Source of the DNA: Marinobacter litoralis
Lineage (GTDB): Bacteria; Pseudomonadota; Gammaproteobacteria; Pseudomonadales; Oleiphilaceae
Assembly: GCF_003336705.1 (NCBI RefSeq)
Contig: NZ_QMDL01000002.1
Span: 729,262-793,261, forward strand
Direction: 5' to 3'
Length of the DNA: 64,000 nucleotides
Position 1 is the stretch's first letter; every line of letters starts with the position of its first letter. Position numbers and translations under genes: made by a program. The notes under the pieces were generated by a model. That model was not told where the DNA came from and searched no databases. It was given only the letters and a program-made list of their open reading frames with translations. This document shows, in pieces, positions 1 to 7,095 of the stretch.

Positions 1-387
1 ATCCGTTGCGCCAAAGAAAATGTAGGCAACAACAATGCCGCCAAACACGGCTGTAAACGAAAGCACCAGAAACGACGCAAGAATGCTTAATGGCCCTGCC
101 AAGCGCCATACCGGCGAACTTCCTGCGTTCTTAACCAAGCCATCCATTGCCAGAACCATTCCATGGCGGGAATGCCGGCCAATCGCAGCTTCGGTCACCA
201 TCAGCGGTAACGTGACCCCGAGCAGGCAAACCAGATAAGCCAGTACGAACAACCCACCGCCATGAACGCTGGCGAGATACGGGAATTGCCACAGATTGGC
301 GAGCCCCACAGTTGCGCCCACCGAGGCCCAAAAGAAGGTTGATTTTCGGGTAAACGACCCGATAGATGTCTGATACTTACTCGACAT
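1..387 (-). CDS. SNF-family Na+-dependent symporter, N-terminal part (runs off the window)
   Basis: The 129 codons present read leftward and are cut by the left edge. The N-terminus has the signature of sodium:neurotransmitter symporters: TRKSTFFWASVGATVGLANL then WQFPY, corresponding to the family's G-x-A-V-G-L-G-N-x-W-R-F-P-Y in TM1. Hydrophobic segments follow at about residues 43-60 and 98-125. The family imports amino acids or similar small molecules with Na+; the substrate cannot be read from this fragment. The start ATG at 387 is the first in frame and gives a normal-length cytoplasmic leader. It is divergent from smpB across about 180 bp. Family assignment is firm, substrate unknown. 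Confidence 0.85.
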   Translation of the reverse strand, partial: MSSKYQTSIGSFTRKSTFFWASVGATVGLANLWQFPYLASVHGGGLFVLAYLVCLLGVTLPLMVTEAAIGRHSRHGMVLAMDGLVKNAGSSPVWRLAGPLSILASFLVLSFTAVFGGIVVAYIFFGATD

Positions 388-463
388 TGTGATCCCTAAT
401 GTCAAAAGGCTCGTTATTGTAGCCGACAGTGTGGCCTAGGTACGAATGCCGACAGGCCTTTCC

Positions 464-503
464 GGGTCAAATCGTGACCCGTCTGGCCCTACTGGGCTAC
501 AAT
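464..503 (+). promoter_or_regulatory. Putative smpB promoter with an overlapping dyad
   Basis: A perfect 6-bp dyad GGGTCA-N5-TGACCC lies at 464-480, followed by a -10-like TACAAT at 498-503. The spacing places the dyad over the -35 region, where a bound repressor could act. The -35 itself is weak. This reading is from sequence only. Confidence 0.35.
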
Positions 504-568
504 GCTCGTTTTGCTGATAGCCATACACTTGGCCAGCAGATTCATTTTTCAGATTCCGAGAAGGTTTC

Positions 569-1048
569 ATGAGCAAGAAAAAGCCTGGTATGCCCAGCAG
601 CACCATCGCCCTCAACAAAAAGGCGAAACATGAATACCATATAGAGGAACGCTTCGAAGCGGGTATCGCCCTGCTCGGCTGGGAAGTTAAATCGTTGCGG
701 GCCGGCAAGGGCCAGATCACCGATGCCTACGTATTGCTGAAAGACGGCGAAGCCTTTTTGCTGGGCGCTCATTTTCAGCCACTGACCGCTGCCTCCACTC
801 ACGTGATAGCCGACCCGACCCGCACGCGCAAGTTGCTTCTGCACGCCAAAGAACTGGCCAAGCTGATTGGCGAAACCAGCCAGGCCGGCCAGACCTGCGT
901 ACCTCTTGCACTGTATTGGAAAGGCAACAAGGTGAAATGTGAAATCGCCTTGGTGAAAGGAAAGAAGCTGTTCGACAAGCGCGCCACCGAGAAAGAGCGC
1001 GACTGGAACCGTCAGAAACAACGAATCATGCGCGAAAACGCCGGCTGA
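569..1048 (+). CDS. smpB: SsrA-binding protein SmpB
   Basis: A 159-residue protein of the normal SmpB size (about 160). SmpB binds the tRNA-like domain of tmRNA and brings it to stalled ribosomes for trans-translation. The body contains the expected oligonucleotide-binding beta-barrel, with the conserved region around [18 protein letters not shown] and [12 protein letters not shown]. The C-terminal tail is strongly basic ([18 protein letters not shown]), as required for decoding in the empty A site. ssrA follows only 63 bp downstream in the same direction, the common arrangement, so function and identity support each other. Confidence 0.97.
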   Translation: MSKKKPGMPSSTIALNKKAKHEYHIEERFEAGIALLGWEVKSLRAGKGQITDAYVLLKDGEAFLLGAHFQPLTAASTHVIADPTRTRKLLLHAKELAKLIGETSQAGQTCVPLALYWKGNKVKCEIALVKGKKLFDKRATEKERDWNRQKQRIMRENAG

Positions 1049-1073
1049 TCGTACAAACCGCAACAAACAAGCC

Positions 1074-1103
1074 TTGAAGTTAAGCAAGGCGCCCACATAT
1101 ACT
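1074..1103 (+). promoter_or_regulatory. ssrA promoter
   Basis: TTGAAG (1074-1079) and TATACT (1098-1103) are separated by 18 bp, a good sigma-70 promoter. The predicted RNA 5' end at 1112 lies 8 nt after the -10 box. This lets tmRNA be transcribed independently of smpB. Confidence 0.7.
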
Positions 1104-1111
1104 GTGGATAA

Positions 1112-1475
1112 GGGGACGACATGGCTTCGACGCTGGTGGCGAACCCTTGGGTGCATGTCGAGATGGCAGCGAATCTCGTTAATCCAAAGCTGCAATGCAA
1201 TAGTCGCAAACGACGAAAACTACGCACTAGCAGCGTAAGCTGCTAGTCGTCCTGACCGGGTCGCCCGTAGCCCGGAAGCAACATCTCAGGACGTCATCGC
1301 TTACGGGATGCTCCGTTATCCAGAGTTCACTGGCTAGCGGCTAAGATTTAAAGAACTCGCCTCTTGCACCCTGGCCTTCGGGTCGCTTGAGGTTAAATCA
1401 ATAGAAGGACATAAACATGTAGATCTCAAGGCATAGTGCTGGCGGACGCGGGTTCAATTCCCGCCGTCTCCACCA
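1112..1475 (+). ncRNA. ssrA: Transfer-messenger RNA (tmRNA)
   Basis: One-piece tmRNA of about 364 nt. The 5' end GGGGACG pairs with CGTCTCC near the 3' end (one G-U pair) to form the acceptor stem, and the T-arm-like GGTTCAATTCC precedes a genomically encoded CCA at 1473-1475. The resume codon GCA at 1206 opens the proteolysis tag ANDENYALAA, ending at TAA 1236-1238. This tag closely resembles the E. coli ANDENYALAA consensus. With SmpB it rescues ribosomes on broken mRNAs and marks the product for ClpXP. The 3' end is a classic integration site for islands, relevant to the decayed genes that follow. Confidence 0.97.
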
Positions 1476-1488
1476 AACCAACCGAATT

Positions 1489-1514
1489 AAGCCCCTAATT
1501 TAGGGGCTTTTTTT
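1489..1514 (+). terminator. Rho-independent terminator of ssrA
   Basis: GCCCCTA-ATT-TAGGGGC forms a 7-bp GC-rich stem immediately followed by a run of seven T. It lies 14 nt after the CCA end of tmRNA. Confidence 0.9.
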
Positions 1515-1584
1515 GTCTGCAGGTACTACCTCTACTCAAAACCTCGATTATTTTCTGGAGGGATTACACTCCCTTCTGAATCTT

Positions 1585-1773
1585 ATGAGCACGATAAGCG
1601 AGGAGAGTCTACGAGACCCCCTACCGATCCGAGTCGCCTATGAGATGGGCTGGATGCAGAGCTTGAAACAAGCAAAACACCCGTTTTCAGGCGGGTCTAG
1701 TGTGAGGTCGTCTTTTGCCGATAGGTATCGAAACATGCCCAAGTGGCTTGGACTCGGCGATAGCGCGGACTAA
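1585..1773 (+). CDS. Small hypothetical protein or gene remnant downstream of ssrA
   Basis: A 62-codon frame from ATG 1585; the same frame stays open upstream into the ssrA terminator, where only a TTG start exists, so it may be the 3' remnant of a longer gene. No Shine-Dalgarno sequence is visible. The C-terminal half (RYRNMPKWLGLGDSAD) looks protein-like, but no family was recognised. It sits between the ssrA terminator and the antitoxin/Fic remnant, in what looks like a worn accessory patch. It could be non-coding. Confidence 0.25.
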   Translation: MSTISEESLRDPLPIRVAYEMGWMQSLKQAKHPFSGGSSVRSSFADRYRNMPKWLGLGDSAD

Positions 1774-1881
1774 CGATACAACAAACTCATAGAGCCAAAA
1801 CAGCTCTAGCCTTAATGGTAAGACTTTGAAGAACTGATATACTGACGATTGGCTGGTTGAAGCTTCTTTGAACGTATCATC

Positions 1882-2118
1882 ATGCTAAAACCGAGCAAGT
1901 TTATCGAACGAATAGAGGGTTATATTACGATGGCTCGAAACGCAGACACTAGAATGCCCTCAGACGAGCAGAAAGCGGCACACGTGAGAAAGACCAGGAT
2001 GGCGAACTACCGTGCCAGCATGCGTCTGGAAGGCTTTCACATGAAAGAAAGCGCCAAAATGCCGAGCAAAACCACACTGATCCAGAAATACAAAAAGCTG
2101 GCTATGAAGTGTGCTTAA
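1882..2118 (+). CDS. VbhA-like Fic antitoxin
   Basis: The encoded protein of up to 78 residues contains SMRLEG, which fits the [S/T]xxxE[G/N] inhibitory motif of class I Fic antitoxins, where the Glu blocks ATP gamma-phosphate positioning in the Fic active site. It directly precedes and overlaps (8 bp) a Fic reading frame, the class I arrangement. The start is uncertain: ATG 1882 has no clear Shine-Dalgarno sequence, while ATG 1930 has AGAGGG about 10 nt upstream and would give about 62 residues, nearer the usual antitoxin size. The inhibitory motif is intact although the toxin is not. Confidence 0.65.
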   Translation: MLKPSKFIERIEGYITMARNADTRMPSDEQKAAHVRKTRMANYRASMRLEGFHMKESAKMPSKTTLIQKYKKLAMKCA

Positions 2119-2711
2119 TAAGTATGGCGTCGGCAACGACAGCTACTGCTATGAAAACTCAGATGTTCTAATCAACCTTCTCGACATTAGGGATGGCGAG
2201 CTGCTACACGAAGCAGAACGAGAGATCTCGAACGTCAATGCCGATACCATCGAGTTCAGCCCTCCACCTTATGACTTGAACTACCTTAAAGCGATTCATC
2301 GTGTGCTGCTCCAGGAGATCTACTCTTGGGCCGGTGAAATTGAGAACGGTTGATATCTCGAAAGCGGACACTCGGTTCTGCAATGTGCAATGGATCGAGA
2401 AGGAATCCGGCAAGATATTCGGCATGCTCAGAAAAGAGGACTACCTTACTTCGCTCTCCAGGGATCAGTTGGTCGCAAAGGCCGCAGAATACTACGGTGA
2501 CATCAATATGATTCATCCGTTCAGAGAGGGCAACGGACGGGCTCAAAGGATCTTCTTCGAACATCTCATCGTGAACGCTGGGTTCGACATCACATGGGAA
2601 GGAATAAATCCGGAGAGGTGGATTAAAGCAAACGAAGCCACCGTGGTTTGTAACTACGCTCCCCTTGCAGATATTTTTGAAAACTGTATTGGTGAGCCAT
2701 TGGCACCCTGA
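2111..2711 (+). pseudogene. fic: Fic-family AMPylating toxin, frameshifted
   Basis: Two overlapping frames together make one complete Fic protein of about 200 residues. The first (GTG 2111) gives KYGVGNDSYCYENSDVLINL and ends at a stop just after IYSWAGE. The second continues LRTVDISKADTRFCN and carries the full catalytic motif HPFREGNGRAQR (2514-2549), matching HPFx[D/E]GNGRxxR. Removing one A from the AAA at 2337-2339 restores the expected junction WAGE-LRTVDIS, so a single-base insertion explains the break. Fic enzymes AMPylate target proteins (type II topoisomerases for VbhT-like toxins). The gene is either inactivated or affected by a base-calling error; programmed frameshifting is not suggested by the site. 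Confidence 0.75.
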
Positions 2712-2874
2712 AACTGAATTTCTCGCGCAATAGCGCCGCTATGTTATAGCGACTGAATGTGTCCACAATGCGTCAACGTAACTGCGGTTTTGAGTGGTTA
2801 TGTGTGAAATGCCGTTTTTGTAAGTGGCTGTTTTATGAGTTTTTGTGATTTTCTGTGGGCCATAAAATAGGTGC

Positions 2875-2901
2875 AAAGCCCCTGACTTCAGGGGCTTTTT
2901 T
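2875..2901 (+). terminator. Terminator after the Fic remnant
   Basis: AAAGCCCCTGA pairs with TCAGGGGCTTT and runs into T6. It resembles the ssrA terminator in its core AGCCCCT/AGGGGCT. The 260-bp stretch 2712-2971 holds this terminator and the cheV leader; no further gene was seen there and no copy of the ssrA 3' end that would mark an attachment site. Confidence 0.8.
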
Positions 2902-2971
2902 CGTTTATACACCGACACTCTGCCCACGGCGCTCTCCAACGCAGAGTCCCCTTTCGTTTTAGGATCGTTTT

Positions 2972-3901
2972 ATGTCCAATCAAGGGAAGCAGTCCCAGAA
3001 ACTTCTGCTGTTCCGCCTGTTCGGTTCGAGGCTATTTGGTATCGGTACGCTGAAAATCCGCGAAATACTGCCCTTCCGTCGCGTGACCAAGCTGCCGCAC
3101 AGCCATCATGCGGTGATTGGCACCGCGACTTTTCGAGGTTCTGCGGTGCCGGTGATTGACATGTCAGCGGCCGTTGGCTATCCGGCTCTCACCAAAGAAG
3201 AGCGGGAGAACGCATCCATCATAGTGACTGACGTCCAGCGACGGGAAATCGGCTTTTTGGTTCGCGGCGTTCAGCAAATTATCGAGACTGACTGGAAAAG
3301 CGTGATGCCGCCTCCCAAGGCGCTTGGCGCTAACGTCTTTATTACAGGACTGCTCGATACTGGTAGCAATATCATTCAGCTGCTGGACGTGGAACTTTTG
3401 TTGGCCAAGGTGTACCCAGAGTCTCTCGACACTCAAGAAGTGATGCTTTCAGAGGTGCAGAGCGAAACACTCGGTTCCCTGAATATTCTGCTGGTCGACG
3501 ACTCCCAGGTCGCCCGTAAGCAACTATCCGATGTCCTCGATAGCAAAGGCATTCACTACCACGTCACCACTAACGGTAGCGACGCACTCGACATATTGCT
3601 CAAAGAGCACGGCTCGGGTCATCCCATCGAGATATTAGTCAGCGACATCGAAATGCCGGGGCTGGATGGCTATGAGCTGGCGTTCAATGTACGAGATAAC
3701 TCGTCCCTCAAACAGCCTTACATCATTTTGCACACCTCACTAAACAGCGAGATGAGTCTTAGCTATGCCAATCAAGTCGGAGCCAACGAAGCCCTAACCA
3801 AGTTTGATGCCGAGGAATTACTGCAAGCCATGCTGCGGGGAGCTAGCTCCTCGACCTTCCGCGCCGATACGCAATCGGCGTCATCCCGGTCCATCGGATG
3901 A
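2972..3901 (+). CDS. cheV: Chemotaxis protein CheV (CheW-receiver fusion)
   Basis: 309 residues. Residues about 8-150 form a CheW-like coupling domain (LFGIGTLKIREILPF, GTATFRGSAVPVIDM), which links chemoreceptors to CheA. Residues about 170-290 are a receiver domain with acidic pair D176-D177, phosphoacceptor D225 in VSDIEMPGLDGYEL and K277. CheV adjusts receptor-array sensitivity when phosphorylated. It stands alone, away from other chemotaxis genes. The start at 2972 has AGGA about 8 nt upstream. Its last 59 bp overlap the 3' end of the convergent AraC-type gene, so the two transcripts would be antisense at their ends. Confidence 0.9.
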   Translation: MSNQGKQSQKLLLFRLFGSRLFGIGTLKIREILPFRRVTKLPHSHHAVIGTATFRGSAVPVIDMSAAVGYPALTKEERENASIIVTDVQRREIGFLVRGVQQIIETDWKSVMPPPKALGANVFITGLLDTGSNIIQLLDVELLLAKVYPESLDTQEVMLSEVQSETLGSLNILLVDDSQVARKQLSDVLDSKGIHYHVTTNGSDALDILLKEHGSGHPIEILVSDIEMPGLDGYELAFNVRDNSSLKQPYIILHTSLNSEMSLSYANQVGANEALTKFDAEELLQAMLRGASSSTFRADTQSASSRSIG

Positions 3902-4850
3902 AACTCCGCGTAAACGCACTGTGCTCCGAATAACCCAGTATCAGCGCAATATCGACCAGTCCCAAGTTGGTTTCCCGCAAGTAGCGCTCCGCAATTTCGC
4001 GCCGTACTGCCGCAACTTCTTTCAGAAAGCTGGAGCCTTCCGCTGCTAACTGGCGTTGCAACGTGCGTGTGGACACCCCCATATTGGCGGCAACGGTGCC
4101 GATATCCGGCTGCTGTTCCGACAACAACCGCCCAATCCGCCGGCGCACCTCATCGACCAACGGAGATTTCAATGGCAAGCGGGCCAAGAGCGCATCGGCC
4201 TGAGCTTCCAGCATCGTCAGCATCGCGGGGTCCGAGGTTCGTAGCGGGTGGCCCAAGCTGTCGGCCGCTATACGGATTACGGTTTCTGGCTGCTCGAACC
4301 TGACCGGGCAACCGAAGTACTCGGTGTAGGCGTCAATATTCGCGGGCGTGGCATTTATAAAATCCACCCTCTTTGGCACAAGGCCCGAAAACGTCAGGCG
4401 TCGGATGAAATTAACCAGCGCCGTAACGGCCGTTTCGTCCACCAACGGCCCCGGACGGCCATGTTCCGCATCCCAAACCAGCTCCATCGCCTGCTCATCC
4501 TGACGGACGATCAGCGGAGTCACGTCGTAGATCAGTCGCTGGTAGCGATGGAAGTGGGCAATGGCTTCCCCGAGGTTTTCAGAAGCCATAATCACATAGC
4601 CAAGCACCCCCGCATGGCGCGGTATGATGGTTTGCCCGAGGTGAAGCCCCAGCTGTGGATCATCCAAATGCTGCGCGGCGCACTCAAGTAGCTGCCGCCA
4701 GAGTTCTATCGGTATATCTGCATTTAATAGGGAGTCCTGCGGCGGCCTCGGCACCGGCAAAAGCGCGTCGGCATCGATACCACGCTGGTCAAGATACTCA
4801 TAAAGCGCAAGGGCAAAGCTGGCCGGAATAGATCGGCGGCGAACGGTCAT
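3843..4850 (-). CDS. AraC-family transcriptional regulator (arabinose-binding-like N-terminus)
   Basis: 335 residues from ATG 4850. The frame is open further upstream, but that extension would run through the intergenic region and across the start of the divergent SDR gene. The N-terminal two thirds (FALALYEYLDQRGIDADALL, LGLHLGQTIIPRHAGVLGYV) match the ligand-sensing domain of AraC regulators of the OruR/ArgR-like group. The C-terminal about 100 residues hold the double helix-turn-helix (IGTVAANMGVSTRTLQRQLA, IALILGYSEHSAFTRSFIRW). It is divergent from the SDR/MBL pair, which it probably controls; the inducer is unknown. Confidence 0.85.
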   Translation of the reverse strand: MTVRRRSIPASFALALYEYLDQRGIDADALLPVPRPPQDSLLNADIPIELWRQLLECAAQHLDDPQLGLHLGQTIIPRHAGVLGYVIMASENLGEAIAHFHRYQRLIYDVTPLIVRQDEQAMELVWDAEHGRPGPLVDETAVTALVNFIRRLTFSGLVPKRVDFINATPANIDAYTEYFGCPVRFEQPETVIRIAADSLGHPLRTSDPAMLTMLEAQADALLARLPLKSPLVDEVRRRIGRLLSEQQPDIGTVAANMGVSTRTLQRQLAAEGSSFLKEVAAVRREIAERYLRETNLGLVDIALILGYSEHSAFTRSFIRWTGMTPIAYRRGRSRS

Positions 4851-4990
4851 ATAACTCTCGACATCGATGGGCTGGCGTAAAGTGTTAAAAACGTGGCAGC
4901 CCGTGTCAAGCGAGTGACGAGGCACTTTGTCACCGTTGTCGTTAGAAATCCGTCGAACAGTAATGTCCAACCCGGTCGAGAGGAACATCG

Positions 4991-5788
4991 ATGTTAATAA
5001 TGGTAACGGGTGCCGCATGCGGCATAGGCGCATGCATCATTGAACAAGCGATTCAGAGCGGCCACAGCGTCATCGCCGCCGACATGAACGCCGAGGGGCT
5101 CGCCAAGCGCTGGGCAAACCAGAGCGCGGTGCGCTGCGAAACCCTCGACGTTAGGGACAACGATCAATGGCAGGCATTATTCCAGCGCCTTGCTTCTGAT
5201 CAGGTGAAAGTAGACGTGCTGATCAATGGAGCCGGGGTGCTTCGCAGCGGCCGTACCGGCGACCTGGACAGCAAAGACATCAATCTGACGCTGGACGTGA
5301 ACGTGAAAGGCGTGATTTTTGGCACCAACGCAGCTGCCGCGCACATGCTATCCAGCGGCCATCGCGGCCATATTATTAACATCGGCTCACTGGCTTCCTT
5401 GTGCGCGGTTCCGGGTAATGCGGTTTACGCCACCAGTAAATTTGCCGTGCGCGGTTTTAGCATTGCCGCGGCTGGTGACCTTCGTCGTCACGGTATTGCG
5501 GTGTCACTGGTCGGCCCAGGCCCGGTCAAAACTGCCATGCTGGAACAGCAGCGCGGCGACGATAACTCCGCACTAACCTTTGCCAGCAGCCGAGCGTTAA
5601 CGCCTGAAGACGTCGCCCAAGCCGTACTCGGGCCGGTTCTGAAAAAACAACCTTTGGAATACTTCCTGCCGTGGCAAGACAAGCTGCTGGGCCGGCTTTC
5701 CAATGCGGTGCCAACCTTTTTCTTGCGCATGACGCGCCGTGCCGTGGAACGTGGCCGCAAAAACTTTGAATCCGACAACTTCCGCTGA
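4991..5788 (+). CDS. Short-chain dehydrogenase/reductase (SDR)
   Basis: 265 residues with classical SDR features: nucleotide-binding TGAACGIG at residues 6-13, NGAG in the fourth strand region, catalytic Ser in INIGSLASL and YATSK (Tyr-x-x-x-Lys). The fold oxidises or reduces a hydroxyl/carbonyl group with NAD(P). It starts 140 bp from the divergent AraC gene and is followed after 19 bp by the MBL hydrolase, so an AraC-controlled two-gene operon is likely. The C-terminal FFLRMTRRAVERGRKNF resembles membrane-associated SDRs acting on lipids, but the substrate cannot be named. Confidence 0.85.
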   Translation: MLIMVTGAACGIGACIIEQAIQSGHSVIAADMNAEGLAKRWANQSAVRCETLDVRDNDQWQALFQRLASDQVKVDVLINGAGVLRSGRTGDLDSKDINLTLDVNVKGVIFGTNAAAAHMLSSGHRGHIINIGSLASLCAVPGNAVYATSKFAVRGFSIAAAGDLRRHGIAVSLVGPGPVKTAMLEQQRGDDNSALTFASSRALTPEDVAQAVLGPVLKKQPLEYFLPWQDKLLGRLSNAVPTFFLRMTRRAVERGRKNFESDNFR

Positions 5789-5807
5789 GAACAACAAGAG
5801 ATAACCG

Positions 5808-6863
5808 ATGACACTTTTCAAACAGATCACCGACTTTGACAATTCACGCAGTGCGTACGGCCAGCAAGCCCGCGTTGAAGACACCCGCGCCGCCGCAGAG
5901 GGTTTCCGGAAGACCATGCTGGCAGGGCCGAAAGCGCGATATTTCCGATCGTTCGATCTCGTGAAAGTGCCCTACCCCGCACGGTACGGATTGCGCAACG
6001 CCTTCTCTCGGGAACGACTGGTGGAGTACGTGCATATACAGAACCGCGTTTTTGTGGTGCAGTTTGATACTGAGGAAGGCGTAAAGACCATGCTGGTGTC
6101 GCCATCCGACTACAAGCGCAACGGCGAAACGCCATTTTTCCGGCGCCTGCAGGACAACACGCCAAGTCTTTTCACCAACATGATTGTGGACCGGCAAACC
6201 ACCGCGCCGGCGGTTGTTGCCAGCCTAGGCCTGAAGCCGGAAGACATCGACTACATCACCTACGACCACCTGCATACTCAGGATGTGCGCCGCTGGCTGG
6301 GCACCGATCAGGAGCAGGCGGTATTCCCGAATGCCAAGTTGCTGGTGCACTGGCGTGAGTGGGAATCTGCCCAGGATTTAAATCCGTACCAAGCAGACTG
6401 GTATTGCCCGTCAGGCATTGCCGGAGTGCCCGAAGACAAGGTCATCAAATTTGACGGCTCGATCATGCTGGGCGATGGCGTCGCGCTGGTGCACACGCCG
6501 GGGCACACCGAGGGCAATCACTCCATTGTTGTTCACACCGATGAAGGCCTGTGGGTCACCAGCGAGAACGGTGTCAGCGTGGACTCTTACGCTCCGCACC
6601 TTTCGGCCGCCAGCGGCGTAGCGAAATACGCCAAAACAATCGGAACCGAGGTCATCATCAATGGCAACACGCTCGAGAACTCCATCGACCAGTACATCTC
6701 GATGGTGCAGGAAAAGACCATCGCCGGGCCTTCTCAGCGCGACCCACGTTTCCCTAACGTATTCCCTTCTTCCGAAATGACGCCGTTTTGGGCATTTCCA
6801 GGCGCCAAGCCTGCGTTTTACGTTGGTGAAGCCCGTCACGGAAGGCTGCACACGCCGACTTAA
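5808..6863 (+). CDS. Metallo-beta-lactamase-fold hydrolase
   Basis: 351 residues. The metal site is recognisable but unusual: DHLHTQDVR at about residues 149-157 stands where the family has THxHxDH, and HTPGHTEGNHS supplies the next His. The downstream fold regions (GLWVTSENGVSVDSYAPH, TEVIINGNTLENS) fit a glyoxalase II/MBL hydrolase. It is probably co-transcribed with the SDR gene 19 bp upstream. The replacement of the usual second Asp-His pair suggests altered metal content or loss of one metal. Substrate unknown; lactonase or thioesterase activity are possibilities only. Confidence 0.75.
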   Translation: MTLFKQITDFDNSRSAYGQQARVEDTRAAAEGFRKTMLAGPKARYFRSFDLVKVPYPARYGLRNAFSRERLVEYVHIQNRVFVVQFDTEEGVKTMLVSPSDYKRNGETPFFRRLQDNTPSLFTNMIVDRQTTAPAVVASLGLKPEDIDYITYDHLHTQDVRRWLGTDQEQAVFPNAKLLVHWREWESAQDLNPYQADWYCPSGIAGVPEDKVIKFDGSIMLGDGVALVHTPGHTEGNHSIVVHTDEGLWVTSENGVSVDSYAPHLSAASGVAKYAKTIGTEVIINGNTLENSIDQYISMVQEKTIAGPSQRDPRFPNVFPSSEMTPFWAFPGAKPAFYVGEARHGRLHTPT

Positions 6864-6868
6864 TGCGT

Positions 6869-6890
6869 GGGCATGTATAAAGCCATGCCC
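6869..6890 (+). terminator. Possible terminator after the MBL hydrolase
   Basis: GGGCATG-N8-CATGCCC forms a 7-bp stem 5 nt after the stop codon. There is no T run, so termination strength is uncertain. The remaining 205 bp to the BCCT start contain no gene that I can support. Confidence 0.45.
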
Positions 6891-7095
6891 CCTGCCCGAT
6901 CTGCCGTAATTACCAAGCCGGGCAAGCAAATATCCCACTAATAACTACACTTGTATGAGTTAATCGGCATCCTAATGCCGATTAACCTTCATTTTGTGCG
7001 TTTGCAGAAAATCCTGCCATGCATTGGAATTGCTGGTTTATTTGTGGCACTGTCGCGCGCCAAGATTAAAAGATGCATTAAAAAAGGCTCATGTT

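Noticed and set aside
2111-2711. Programmed ribosomal frameshifting in fic
   Set aside because: The site lacks a heptanucleotide slip sequence and a downstream structure; a one-base insertion or sequence error explains it more simply.
2712-2971. Second copy of the ssrA 3' end as an island attachment site
   Set aside because: I looked for the GGTTCAATTCC...CACCA stretch near the end of the accessory patch and did not find it; only a similar terminator core is shared.
6994-7095. Longer N-terminus for BCCT copy 1
   Set aside because: The second copy begins at the equivalent of ATG 7096, and the extra residues look non-coding.
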